NCBI RefSeq assembly: GCF_001984215.1
Contig: NZ_CP019420.1
Span: 682,001-746,000, forward strand
Reading direction: 5' to 3'
Source of the DNA: Mycobacterium sp. MS1601
Lineage (GTDB): Bacteria > Actinomycetota > Actinomycetes > Mycobacteriales > Mycobacteriaceae
DNA length: 64,000 nucleotides
Under the pieces are notes generated by a model, which had not been told where the DNA came from, ran no database searches, and worked only from the letters and a program-made list of their open reading frames with translations. Both the position numbers and the translations under genes were made by a program. The first letter of the stretch is position 1. Every line of letters starts with the position of its first letter. Of the stretch, positions 9,460-17,670 are shown piece by piece.

Positions 9460-9579
9460 GACATCGCGGCAGATGTCTATCATCACGGTGTCTGCGCCCT
9501 CCTCGGCGAACCGCATTGCATGCGCGCCCCCTTGCCCGCGCGCCGCGCCGGTGACAAGCGCGATCTTTCCCGGAATCCC
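9460..9579 (-). pseudogene. N-terminal remnant of a short-chain dehydrogenase
   Basis: About 40 codons read GIPGKIALVTGAARGQGGAH and then AMRFAEEGADTVMIDICRDV. This is the Rossmann start of SDR enzymes, most like the mycofactocin-coupled SDR group of mycobacteria (GAARGQG motif, IDIC end of beta-2). After it the frame loses all similarity: there is no NAG motif and no YxxxK. It is a decayed fragment rather than a working gene. Confidence 0.65.
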
Positions 9580-9953
9580 GGCCGCCGTTGTCGGCCTCCT
9601 TGCCGTTTGGGCACCCCGGTGTCGGGTGCCCATGATCTGGTTGTGGTGACGTTGCGTCCGCGACGCATGCGGTTCCTGCTGTGTCGCCGCCAGCATGGTG
9701 CCACTGGTCTGATACGCAGCCTTGCAGTCGAATTGGCGCCGCAGTTCTCCCCTACGGTTGACCGTGACAGGAATGCCCCGCCAGGGCCACGAGGCACGGA
9801 GGGAAGGTTTGCCCAGTTGAAGCGAATCGCCGTGGTGACCGCGAGTCGGGATATCCGGGGCCACCTTAGGCGGACTCGACGATGTTCCCGGAAGACGGGC
9901 CACCGCGCCGAAAGAGTCATTCGATCGGGTGGTCGAGCGTAGCTCTACAAGTA

Positions 9954-10007
9954 GGGCAATCGGCGGTGTCCACCAAGCGATTTCGCAGTGGACACTGCGG
10001 ATTGCCC
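9954..10007. repeat. Long inverted repeat upstream of acrA1
   Basis: Two 20-base arms (9954-9973 and 9988-10007) are complementary at 18 of 20 positions, around a 14-base loop. There is no T-run, so it is not a standard terminator. It could be a regulatory hairpin, a structured RNA or the scar of a small mobile element. Confidence 0.7.
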
Positions 10008-10121
10008 GCCTCAGGTTGGTGTCATCATGTGACGTCGACGTGACGCTCATCGCGAGACCGTGACGCCGGCTCTCTGGAACTGGTACTGGACGGGACTCGA
10101 CCAGCGGTGCACGATGAGCCC

Positions 10122-12059
10122 ATGCGCTATGTCGTTACCGGCGGTACCGGGTTCATCGGCCGCAATGTGATCCGCCGGATCCTGCAGACCGACTCTGATG
10201 CCGACGTGCAGGTCCTGGTCCGGGAGGTATCGCTGGGCCGCCTCGACCGTCTGGGCTTCGACGAGCGGGTGTCACCGCTGGTCGCTGACCTGCGTGAGCT
10301 CGGCGGACTCGGTGATATCGGCCCTGTTGACCACGTGGTGCACTGCGCGGCGATCTACGACCTCACCGCCACCGCTGACCAGCAGCGCGCCACCAATGTC
10401 GACGGCACCGCCGCGGTGATCGCCCTGTGCCTGCGACTGGGGGCGGTGCTGCACCACGTGTCGTCGATCGCCGTGGCAGGGACGTTTGCCGGCGTGTTCT
10501 CCGAGGACGACTTCGACCTGGCCCAGCAGTTGCCGACGCCGTATCACCAGACCAAGTTCGAGGCCGAGAAGCTGGTGCGGTCCACGCCGGGACTGCGGTT
10601 CCGCATCTACCGCCCCGGCGTGGTGGTGGGTGACTCACGGACCGGGGAGATCGACAAGATCGACGGACCCTACTACTTCTTCGGGTTGCTGGCGAAGCTG
10701 GCGACGCTGCCGAAGTTCACCCCGGTGGCGCTGCCGGACATGGGCCGGATGAACATCGTGCCGGTCGACTACGTGGCCGACGCCATGGTCGCTCTGATGC
10801 GCGCCGACGGGTACGAGGGGCAGACGTTCCATCTGACGGCCCCGAAATCGGTGAGCCCGCGGGGCCTCTACCGCGCCCTGGCCCCCGCCGCCGGCCTGCC
10901 GGTGATTCCGGTGGCCATGCCCGATGCCGTTGCCGCACCGTTTGTCGGCGCCCGCGGTAGATGGAAGGTGTGGCGGAACGTGGCGGTCACACAGTTGGGG
11001 ATCCCGGCCGAGATCTTCGCCGCCGCGGACATGACCTCGGAGTTCACCGCCGATCACACCCGAGAAGCGCTGCGCGGTACCGGAATCCAAGCCCCCGATT
11101 TGCGCTCCTATGCCCCGGCACTGTGGACGTTCTGGGCGCAGCACCGTGGCCAGGATCCGCTGGCCGGGCGGCACGTCATCATCACCGGCGCGTCCAGCGG
11201 CATCGGCCGCGCCTCCGCGGTGGCCGTGGCGGCCCGCGGCGCCACGGTGTTCGCGCTGGCCCGCAACGGTGAGGCTCTCGATGAACTGATCACCGAGATC
11301 CGCACCGACGGCGGTCAGGCGCATGCGTTCACCTGCGACGTCACCGACTCGGACTCGGTGCAGCAGACCGTCACCGAGATCCTGGACCGCTTCGGCCACG
11401 TCGACTACCTGGTGAACAATGCCGGCCGTTCCATCCGTCGCTCCGTCGGCGCGTCCACCGACCGCTTCCACGACTACGAGCGGGTGATGGCGGTGAACTA
11501 CTTCGGCGCCGTGCGGATGGTGCTGGCGTTGCTGCCGCACTGGCGGGCGCGGCAGTTCGGCCACGTCGTCAACGTCTCCAGCGCCGGCGTACAGGCCAGC
11601 TCACCGCGGTACTCGGCCTACGTTCCGACGAAAGCGGCCCTCGACGCGTTCGCCGAAGTGGTGGCTGCCGAGACTCTCTCGGACCACGTGACGTTCACGA
11701 CCATCCACATGCCACTGGTGCGCACGCCGATGATCGCTCCGTCCAAGCGGCTCAACCCGATTCCCGCGATCACCGCCGAGCATGCCGCGGCCATGGTGGT
11801 CCGCGGCCTGGTCGACAAACCCGTGCGTATCGACACCCCGCTGGGCACCCTCGGCGACGCCGGCCGGTATCTGGCGCCGAAGCTGTCGCGACGGATCCTG
11901 CACCAGCTGTATCTGGGGTATCCGGACTCCGCGGCCGCACGCGGTGTGGCGGCGGCGCCGCTGTCCGTCTCCGAGGGGCGACCGCGGTCCCGGTCCCGCT
12001 CACTGGTGCCGCGCCCGGCGAAACGGGTGGCCCGCTTGGTGCCCGGCATCCACTGGTGA
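10122..12059 (+). CDS. acrA1: AcrA1-type multidomain fatty acyl-CoA reductase
   Basis: About 645 residues with two NAD(P)-binding domains. The N-terminal extended SDR domain starts YVVTGGTGFIG with a later YHQTK (YxxxK) pair. The C-terminal classical SDR domain starts near residue 350 with IITGASSGIG, followed by LVNNAGRSIRR, a Ser in VVNVSSAG and YVPTK as YxxxK. This arrangement is that of Rv3391 (AcrA1), which reduces long-chain fatty acyl-CoA toward aldehyde/alcohol. The ATG at 10122 (MRYVVTG) is preferred; an in-frame GTG at 10107 is the alternative. Confidence 0.9.
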   Translation: MRYVVTGGTGFIGRNVIRRILQTDSDADVQVLVREVSLGRLDRLGFDERVSPLVADLRELGGLGDIGPVDHVVHCAAIYDLTATADQQRATNVDGTAAVIALCLRLGAVLHHVSSIAVAGTFAGVFSEDDFDLAQQLPTPYHQTKFEAEKLVRSTPGLRFRIYRPGVVVGDSRTGEIDKIDGPYYFFGLLAKLATLPKFTPVALPDMGRMNIVPVDYVADAMVALMRADGYEGQTFHLTAPKSVSPRGLYRALAPAAGLPVIPVAMPDAVAAPFVGARGRWKVWRNVAVTQLGIPAEIFAAADMTSEFTADHTREALRGTGIQAPDLRSYAPALWTFWAQHRGQDPLAGRHVIITGASSGIGRASAVAVAARGATVFALARNGEALDELITEIRTDGGQAHAFTCDVTDSDSVQQTVTEILDRFGHVDYLVNNAGRSIRRSVGASTDRFHDYERVMAVNYFGAVRMVLALLPHWRARQFGHVVNVSSAGVQASSPRYSAYVPTKAALDAFAEVVAAETLSDHVTFTTIHMPLVRTPMIAPSKRLNPIPAITAEHAAAMVVRGLVDKPVRIDTPLGTLGDAGRYLAPKLSRRILHQLYLGYPDSAAARGVAAAPLSVSEGRPRSRSRSLVPRPAKRVARLVPGIHW

Positions 12060-12062
12060 GGC

Positions 12063-12120
12063 CGAGCAGACGCAAAGTCGAGTGATCCGCGCCGCAATCA
12101 CTCGATTATCTGTCTGCTCG
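12063..12120. repeat. Bipartite inverted repeat between acrA1 and iunH
   Basis: The outer arms CGAGCAGAC/GTCTGCTCG and inner arms TCGAGTGAT/ATCACTCGA both pair perfectly, separated by an unpaired internal segment. It begins three bases after the acrA1 stop. It could end acrA1 transcription or be a small dispersed repeat; no U-run follows. Confidence 0.7.
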
Positions 12121-12170
12121 CGGTGTTTGGTGCACCGCTGCACGCCCTGCCTGGCGGTAGGGTCTGCGGC

Positions 12171-13229
12171 ATGACGACGGCGGAATCGGCGCGGACCACC
12201 CCGGTTTTCGTCGACGTCGACACCGGCGTGGACGATGCGATGGCGCTGGCGTACCTGTTGGCCAGCGACGGTGTCGAGATCGTCGGTGTCGCCTCGACGG
12301 GCGGAAACGTCCCGATGGAGCAGGTGTGCGAGAACAACCTGGGGTTCCTCGAGTTGTGTAATGCCGCGGACATCCCGGTCTCGGCTGGTGCGCCGCAGCC
12401 ACTGGCGATCCCGTTACGCACCGCGGAGGACACGCACGGGCCGCTGGGTCTCGGTTATGCCGAACTGCCCGCCACCGACCGCCGGCTCACCGAGCACGAT
12501 GCGGCAACCGCGTGGGTGCGGGCAGCGCAGGCGCATCCAGGTGAGCTGGTCGCGGTGGCGTGCGGCCCGCTGACCAATCTGGCGCTGGCCATGCGCAAGG
12601 AACCGTCCCTGCCGCGCCTGTTGCGCAGGCTGGTCATCATGGGTGGCGCCTTCGGGTACAAGGGCAACACCACCCCGGTGTCGGAGTGGAACATCAACGT
12701 CGACCCCGAGGCCGCGGCCGAGGTGTTCAGCGGATGGGGCGCCGCATGGGGGTTGGACACCCCTGCGCATCTCCCGATCGTGTTGGGGCTCAACCTGACC
12801 GAGCGTGTCGCCATGACCCCGACCGGTGTTGCCCGGTTGGCGGCGGCCGCCGAGTCGGCCACTGTGACGATGAGTGTGTTGGACTCACGCGGCACCCGCT
12901 CGGCGGCGGCCAACCCCTTGATTCGCGTGCTCGAGGATGCCCTGCGGTTCTACTTCGAGTTCCACTACGACCAGGGCGAGGGCTACCTGGCTCATGTGCA
13001 CGATCCGCTGGCCGCCGCGGTGGCACTGGATCCGAGCCTGGTGCGCACCGTGGCCACGACGGTGGACGTGGAGTTGGTGGGCACACTGACCCGCGGGATG
13101 ACAGTGGCCGACTGGAGCGGCATCTGGGGCCGCGAGCACAACGCCCTGATCGGGGTGGACGTGGACCCGGCGGTGTTCTTCGAGCGATTCATCGACCGGG
13201 TGGGCCGCTACGCACGCGGGCTGGTGTAA
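12171..13229 (+). CDS. iunH: Inosine/uridine-preferring nucleoside hydrolase
   Basis: A 352-residue enzyme that cleaves the N-glycosidic bond of ribonucleosides for base salvage. The calcium-binding signature VDVDTGVDDA (Asp15, Asp17, Asp21, Asp22) is at the N-terminus, and VACGPLTNLALAM and VSEWNINVDPEAA follow as in the family. The ATG at 12171 is chosen because the family motif starts 14 residues later. Its position next to imuB corresponds to Rv3393. It converges on ohr, with only 15 bases between the stops. Confidence 0.9.
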   Translation: MTTAESARTTPVFVDVDTGVDDAMALAYLLASDGVEIVGVASTGGNVPMEQVCENNLGFLELCNAADIPVSAGAPQPLAIPLRTAEDTHGPLGLGYAELPATDRRLTEHDAATAWVRAAQAHPGELVAVACGPLTNLALAMRKEPSLPRLLRRLVIMGGAFGYKGNTTPVSEWNINVDPEAAAEVFSGWGAAWGLDTPAHLPIVLGLNLTERVAMTPTGVARLAAAAESATVTMSVLDSRGTRSAAANPLIRVLEDALRFYFEFHYDQGEGYLAHVHDPLAAAVALDPSLVRTVATTVDVELVGTLTRGMTVADWSGIWGREHNALIGVDVDPAVFFERFIDRVGRYARGLV

Positions 13230-13244
13230 GCGGAGCCGGTGTGA

Positions 13245-13667
13245 TCAGTCGTCGGTAACCGTCAAAGTCACCTCGATGTTGCCGCGCGTGGCGTTCGAGT
13301 AGGGGCACACCTGGTGCGCCTTGTTCGCCAGCTCGGTCGCGGTGTCGTGGTCGACATGCGGCAGCGTGATCTCCAGTTCGACGGCCAGACCGAAGCCGCC
13401 GCCGTCGAGAGCGCCGAGCTTCACTTTGGCCCCGACGGCGGAATCGCTGACATCGGCTTTGGCCTCACGGGCCACCAGTCGCAGCGCGGAGTGATAGCAG
13501 GCCGCGTAACCGATGGCGAACAGTTGCTCGGGATTGGTACCGGTTCCGCTGCCGCCCATCTCTTTCGGGATGGACAAGTCCAGTTCGACTTTGCCGTCGG
13601 AGGTGGCGGCGTGACCGTCACGCCCGTCGCCGGTGGCAAGAGCTTCAGCGGTGTAGAGCGTCTTCAT
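13245..13667 (-). CDS. ohr: Organic hydroperoxide resistance protein Ohr
   Basis: A 140-residue OsmC/Ohr-family thiol peroxidase that reduces organic and fatty-acid hydroperoxides. Both redox cysteines are in place: Cys57 in YAACYHSAL and Cys121 in QVCPYSNATRGN. The length is typical. It follows ohrR on the same strand with 23 bases between, giving an ohrR-ohr operon under the palindromic site upstream of ohrR. Confidence 0.95.
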   Translation of the reverse strand: MKTLYTAEALATGDGRDGHAATSDGKVELDLSIPKEMGGSGTGTNPEQLFAIGYAACYHSALRLVAREAKADVSDSAVGAKVKLGALDGGGFGLAVELEITLPHVDHDTATELANKAHQVCPYSNATRGNIEVTLTVTDD

Positions 13668-13690
13668 GCTGGTGTTCCCTTTCGATTGAG

Positions 13691-14143
13691 TTACTTGTCG
13701 GGTTCTTCGTCTTGGCGCACCAGCGCGGTGAGCCGGTTGACGTCATCGCGGAGTTTGACGATGTCGGCCTCGGTCCAACCGGAGTCACCGACCAACTCGG
13801 CGAGCCGCTCCGGCACGCACCGCACCTTGACCTCGAGTTGGCGACCGGCCCGGGTGAGGTCGACGTGCACCGAACGCTCGTCGAGTTCGGAGCGCTGCCG
13901 CACCAGCAGTCCGGCCGTCTCCATCCGCTTCAACAGCGGCGAGAGGGTGCCCGAATCGAGCTGCAGCCGCTCCCCCAGCTCACGGACACTCATGGCTCCG
14001 TCATCGCGCAGCACGATGAGTACCAGGTACTGCGGATAGGTGATACCGAACTCGGTCAGTAGCGGCCGGTACGCGGCGGCCACCGCGCGTGACGCGGCGT
14101 ACAGCGCGAAACACAGGTGATCGTCGAGCCTCAGTGTCGCCAT
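13691..14143 (-). CDS. ohrR: MarR-family organic peroxide sensor OhrR
   Basis: A 150-residue winged-helix repressor. The N-terminal LDDHLCFALYAASRA holds the single reactive cysteine (Cys11) conserved in OhrR, whose oxidation by organic hydroperoxide releases DNA. The recognition region is LGERLQLDSGTLSPLLKRME, followed by the wing with SELDERSVHVDLT. The ATG at 14143 places Cys11 at the usual distance from the N-terminus. It precedes ohr and probably represses both genes. Confidence 0.93.
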   Translation of the reverse strand: MATLRLDDHLCFALYAASRAVAAAYRPLLTEFGITYPQYLVLIVLRDDGAMSVRELGERLQLDSGTLSPLLKRMETAGLLVRQRSELDERSVHVDLTRAGRQLEVKVRCVPERLAELVGDSGWTEADIVKLRDDVNRLTALVRQDEEPDK

Positions 14144-14166
14144 GCCGACGAGCGTAGCACAACTAC

Positions 14167-14186
14167 ATTGTGCACAATTAAATTGT
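14167..14186. promoter_or_regulatory. Probable OhrR operator: two overlapping palindromes
   Basis: ATTGTGCACAAT (14167-14178) is a perfect 12-base palindrome and ACAATTAAATTGT (14174-14186) is an odd-centred one. They overlap in the 52-base gap between imuB and ohrR. AT-rich ACAATT-type half-sites are typical of OhrR boxes. Confidence 0.75.
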
Positions 14187-14195
14187 CTCCAACTT

Positions 14196-15812
14196 CTATT
14201 CGTAGATCCCTTCCACATACCAGCGCCTGCGGCGGTAACACAGCAGCAACGCCCGGGCGCAGTCGACAGCCCGGGCGTCACCTTCCAGCAAGACTTGAAC
14301 GCGCGCAGTGTGACCCGCCGACGGTGCCTGCGGATCCCACCACCGCTCGTCGACCGTCCACGGCCCCGCCCACCACTGCAGGTCACCGCGGAACGATCCC
14401 CCTCGAACCCCTTTCGCCGCAGGCGAATCCAGTCTGGCCGGATCAGCACTGAACAACCCGCGACCGGTGACCCGCACCGGCTTGCCCTGAGCGTCGAACA
14501 ACTCCACCGGCTCGTCGAGGACCACCGCGGGCGACGGTTCCGGCAGCTGTCCCGGCCAGGGCTGCGCCGGGTCCGACCGGGGCACCAGCTCATCTCCCAG
14601 CGGCGTCAACGTGATCCGGTCAACCGGGCCACGGCCACCACTGAGCACCGGGATTTGCACCGCCTCGGGCCCCAGCAGACCCTGCACCCGGACCAACGCC
14701 CGGCGAGCCCGCAACCGGTCCTCGTCACCGAGACCACCCCACAGCGGCAGTTGCAACGCCCCGGCCGAGACCACCTCCACCGGCTCCAACCGCAACGTGA
14801 CGATGGGCGCACTGGGCCGGTGACCGGGATTGCGCCGGTTCAGCCAGCCGTCGAGCTGCCAGCGGATGCGGTCTGCGGTGGCATCCTCGGTGAGGGGTTC
14901 GGCACATCGCCATACCCGTTCCAGCTCTTCGCCTTTGGCCGTCACGGCGTGGATGCCCAGCCGGGTGCAGCCCACCCCCGCCGCCTCCAGGCTGCGATGC
15001 AGAGCACTGGCCAGCGACCGGCCCGCGAAGGCTGCGGCATCTACCCGGTCGATGGGCGGATCACAGTTCATCACGGCGGCCAGGTCCGCCGGCGGCTCGC
15101 GCCCGGACGGCCCCCGCATCGGTTCGGCACGGGCCAGTCGGTGCGCCAACACCGCATCGGCCCCGAACCTCGATGCGACGTCACTGCGAGACAGCTCAGC
15201 AAACTGCCCGAGTTTGCGGATACCCATGCGCCACAACAAGTCCGCCAGATCAGCGCGGCCGGGCGAGCTGAGGCTGGGTTCGGCGGACAGCTGTCTGATG
15301 GACAACCCCGAAAGGAAGGCCGCATCACCACCGGGCACCACGATGCGCCCGGCCCTGGCGGCGAACACCGCGGTGGGCAGCTGATCTGCGATGCCGATCT
15401 GACATTCAGCGCCGCCGGAGGCCACCGCGTCGATGAGCCGCTCGGCGGCAGCCTCCTCCGAGCCGAAGAACCGCGCCGCCCCGCGCACCGCCAGCACCAG
15501 CAGACCCGGCCGTAGCACCTCCGCCCGCGGAACCAGCGCGTCCACCGCGGCCGTGATCTCCTCGAAGTAGCGGGCATCACGCGCCGAATCCGCGGTCACC
15601 ACATACAGATCCGGGCAACGCGCCTGCGCCTCCCGCCTGCGCAGGGCACGCTTGACCCCAAGCTCTCGCGCCGCCGCCGAGCAAGCGACCACCCGGTTGG
15701 CCAAAGTGACCGCCACGGGTGCGGTGGCAGGTAACTCCGCCGACAACGCCGCAGCCACCGCGGGCCAATCCATGCACCAGATGGCCAGCACCCTGGAGGC
15801 AGACCGTGCCAT
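14196..15812 (-). CDS. imuB: ImuB, catalytically dead Y-family polymerase-like adaptor
   Basis: A 538-residue mutasome component that tethers DnaE2 and ImuA' to the replication clamp. The fold follows Y-family polymerases: palm, a helix-hairpin-helix near DLLWRMGIRKLGQFAELSRS, and a little-finger domain. The catalytic acidic residues are lost: the SIDE-type motif is replaced by VRGAARFFG. The beta-clamp motif QLPLW is at residues 354-358. A long C-terminal tail serves partner binding in relatives. It is separated from the imuA' stop by a single base, so the two are translationally coupled. Confidence 0.95.
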   Translation of the reverse strand: MARSASRVLAIWCMDWPAVAAALSAELPATAPVAVTLANRVVACSAAARELGVKRALRRREAQARCPDLYVVTADSARDARYFEEITAAVDALVPRAEVLRPGLLVLAVRGAARFFGSEEAAAERLIDAVASGGAECQIGIADQLPTAVFAARAGRIVVPGGDAAFLSGLSIRQLSAEPSLSSPGRADLADLLWRMGIRKLGQFAELSRSDVASRFGADAVLAHRLARAEPMRGPSGREPPADLAAVMNCDPPIDRVDAAAFAGRSLASALHRSLEAAGVGCTRLGIHAVTAKGEELERVWRCAEPLTEDATADRIRWQLDGWLNRRNPGHRPSAPIVTLRLEPVEVVSAGALQLPLWGGLGDEDRLRARRALVRVQGLLGPEAVQIPVLSGGRGPVDRITLTPLGDELVPRSDPAQPWPGQLPEPSPAVVLDEPVELFDAQGKPVRVTGRGLFSADPARLDSPAAKGVRGGSFRGDLQWWAGPWTVDERWWDPQAPSAGHTARVQVLLEGDARAVDCARALLLCYRRRRWYVEGIYE

Positions 15813-15813
15813 C

Positions 15814-16506
15814 TCAGCCCGCCAGCGATCGGGAGCGCGCTCCGCGCCCGGTGCCCCGCAAGGCCACCTGGACCCGGCCGATCCGACCGCACCCCGGTAC
15901 CCCGCCGACCGTCATGTCGTAGCCCCGTACCCGGGCCTCCAGTCGCAGCGACGCCCCCGGCCAGTCCCCGCCGGTGGCCAGCAGGGTGCACCCGCGATGC
16001 TGAGCACGAGCCGTCACCGCCCGCGCCCGGGTGGGTGGCACCGATCTGCCCTTCAGACCGAGCACCACCAGATCCATCCCGTCCATCAACACCGCGGCCA
16101 CCTCCACCGGATCGGTGCCCGGATCCGGGATGACCGCCAGCCGACTGAGATCCGCGCCCATCTCGACCGCTGCCAACAGACCGGCGTCGGGCTGGCCGAC
16201 GATCGCCACGTGCCCACCGCCCGCGGTGACCGCCGCGGCCATGCTCAGCGGTAGCGACCGGGCCCCGCCCAACACCGCTACCACCCCTCTTGGCAACCCC
16301 GCGGGTAGCAGCGCACGCAGCGAATCGGGCACCGGCAGCAAACTATCTGGATCTGTTTCGGCAACAGCAGGCGCCACAACGGTAGGCTGACCACGCCGGC
16401 CGGCACCCACCTTCCCCGAGACGTCGGCCATCTGACTGCGAAGCTGTTTGAGCAGCTCAGCACGCCCAGAACCAGCTTGATCAGGCGAGATCGCAGCTGT
16501 CACCAC
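15814..16506 (-). CDS. imuA': ImuA', RecA-fold mutasome component
   Basis: A 230-residue protein with a shortened RecA/SulA-like fold, which in mycobacteria partners ImuB and DnaE2 in damage-induced mutagenesis. The N-terminal [18 protein letters not shown] and the central [19 protein letters not shown] stretch correspond to the RecA core, but there is no intact Walker A. The C-terminal [19 protein letters not shown] is basic. It is the first gene of the imuA'-imuB pair, 33 bases downstream of a perfect LexA box. The assignment rests on position, size and partner gene. Confidence 0.92.
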   Translation of the reverse strand: MVTAAISPDQAGSGRAELLKQLRSQMADVSGKVGAGRRGQPTVVAPAVAETDPDSLLPVPDSLRALLPAGLPRGVVAVLGGARSLPLSMAAAVTAGGGHVAIVGQPDAGLLAAVEMGADLSRLAVIPDPGTDPVEVAAVLMDGMDLVVLGLKGRSVPPTRARAVTARAQHRGCTLLATGGDWPGASLRLEARVRGYDMTVGGVPGCGRIGRVQVALRGTGRGARSRSLAG

Positions 16507-16538
16507 TCACCTCCCAGCCGGACCGGCATCATCGATGT

Positions 16539-16554
16539 TCGAACATATGTTCGA
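16539..16554. promoter_or_regulatory. LexA (SOS) box of imuA'-imuB
   Basis: TCGAACATATGTTCGA is a perfect match to the mycobacterial LexA consensus. It lies 33 bases upstream of the imuA' start, so the operon should be induced together with dnaE2. Confidence 0.95.
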
Positions 16555-16653
16555 TGCAGTGAGTAAACACCCAGCCTCCGACAGAATCAAGCCGTCTGGG
16601 GCAGCTGAGCACGGACGTGACACATGAGGTTCGACATGTACGTTGACCAATGG

Positions 16654-16671
16654 TGTCATTGACAAATGTCA
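16654..16671 (+). promoter_or_regulatory. Three alternating TGTCA half-sites upstream of the monooxygenase operon
   Basis: TGTCA-T-TGACA-AA-TGTCA makes two overlapping inverted repeats, 43 bases before the esterase start. It is a plausible operator for the MerR-type regulator encoded at the end of the operon; that pairing is inferred. Confidence 0.5.
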
Positions 16672-16713
16672 CTATTTGCTGTTGCATTCGTCGCACCTAC
16701 CAATGGAGGTGCG

Positions 16714-17670
16714 ATGGACCCGATTCCCGGTCGTGGATCTGTCCGATCCCGAGTCGCAGCCCGCGTCAGCGCACTGACTCTGCGTCAGATCAGCGCCGTC
16801 CTTCCGCCCGACAAGGCCTGGGGCCTGTGGGTGTCGCGGCGCATCGTGGCAAGCGTCATGGAGACCTTCGGCCCCAGCCTGTCCGGCGTCACCATCGACC
16901 ACATCGACGACACCCTGCCCGACGGCCGCCGCGTGCTCGGAGACTGGATCACCACCACGGCATCCGACACCGAGTCAGTCATCTACTACCTGCACGGCAG
17001 CGGCTACGCGGTGTGCTCGGCACACACCCACCGACGCCTGGCCGGCTGGCTGTCGAGACTGACCGGCCTGCCGGTGTTCTGCCCCGACTACCGACTGGCG
17101 CCACAGCACCCGTTCCCGGCGGCCGCCGACGACATCCACGCCGGCTGGGACTGGCTGCGCACCGTCCGCGGCGCGAATCACATAGTCGTCGCCGGCGATT
17201 CAGCAGGAGGGCACCTGGCAGTGGATCTCGTGCTGCACCACGGCGCCGCCCACCCCACAGCCTTGGTGTTGTTCTCCCCGCTGGTCGACCTGACCTTCGC
17301 CCGGGCCCGCACCCGGGAACGGCTGAGGCCCGACCCGGCGATCCGCTCTGCCGATGCCGCGCGCCTGGTGGCGATGTATTGGCAGGGAATGGATTCCACA
17401 CATCCTCGCCTGTGTCACGATCTGACCGGCCGCGCCGACCTGCCACCCCTGCTGATCCAAGCAGGTGGCACCGAGATGCTGGCCGCCGACGCCCACCACC
17501 TGGCGCAGAACTGGAGCGGTGACTGCCGACTGCAGGTTTGGCCCGACCAGGTGCACGTCTTCCAAGCGCTGCCCCGTCTGACGCCCGAGGCCAGACCCGC
17601 CATGCAGGAGGTCGCGAGCTTCATCCGAGACGCCTTGGCCCACAACACCGTCGACAGCATTGCGGGGTGA
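16714..17670 (+). CDS. Alpha/beta hydrolase, hormone-sensitive-lipase-type esterase
   Basis: A 318-residue serine esterase. The HSL-group oxyanion motif reads YLHGSGY (HGG-like), the nucleophile elbow GDSAGG follows, and the acid and base of the triad are expected in GGTEMLAADA and QVHVFQAL. The ATG at 16714 is preferred because GGAGGTGCG directly precedes it. The hydrolase should act on a short- to medium-chain ester, possibly one generated by the Baeyer-Villiger enzyme encoded downstream. Its stop overlaps the start of the SDR gene (TGATG). Confidence 0.9.
   Translation: MDPIPGRGSVRSRVAARVSALTLRQISAVLPPDKAWGLWVSRRIVASVMETFGPSLSGVTIDHIDDTLPDGRRVLGDWITTTASDTESVIYYLHGSGYAVCSAHTHRRLAGWLSRLTGLPVFCPDYRLAPQHPFPAAADDIHAGWDWLRTVRGANHIVVAGDSAGGHLAVDLVLHHGAAHPTALVLFSPLVDLTFARARTRERLRPDPAIRSADAARLVAMYWQGMDSTHPRLCHDLTGRADLPPLLIQAGGTEMLAADAHHLAQNWSGDCRLQVWPDQVHVFQALPRLTPEARPAMQEVASFIRDALAHNTVDSIAG

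Larger units (their letters stand above)
9289..10121. other. 833-base gene-poor stretch with a gene remnant and two hairpins
   Basis: No complete gene is convincing here. Open frames on both strands lack ribosome sites and family patterns. The stretch holds an SDR remnant (9460-9579), a perfect 8-base-arm hairpin GGGCACCC/GGGTGCCC at 9609-9631, and a long inverted repeat at 9954-10007. The last part, 10008-10121, should contain the acrA1 promoter. Confidence 0.6.

Noticed and set aside
9391..9942. A 183-codon plus-strand frame in the lpqD-acrA1 gap
   Set aside because: Arg-rich with no recognisable fold, and it overlaps the SDR remnant on the other strand.
8473..10050. A 525-codon minus-strand frame covering lpqD and the following gap
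   Set aside because: Only about 40 codons resemble a real protein (the SDR remnant); the rest is antisense to lpqD or unlike any protein.
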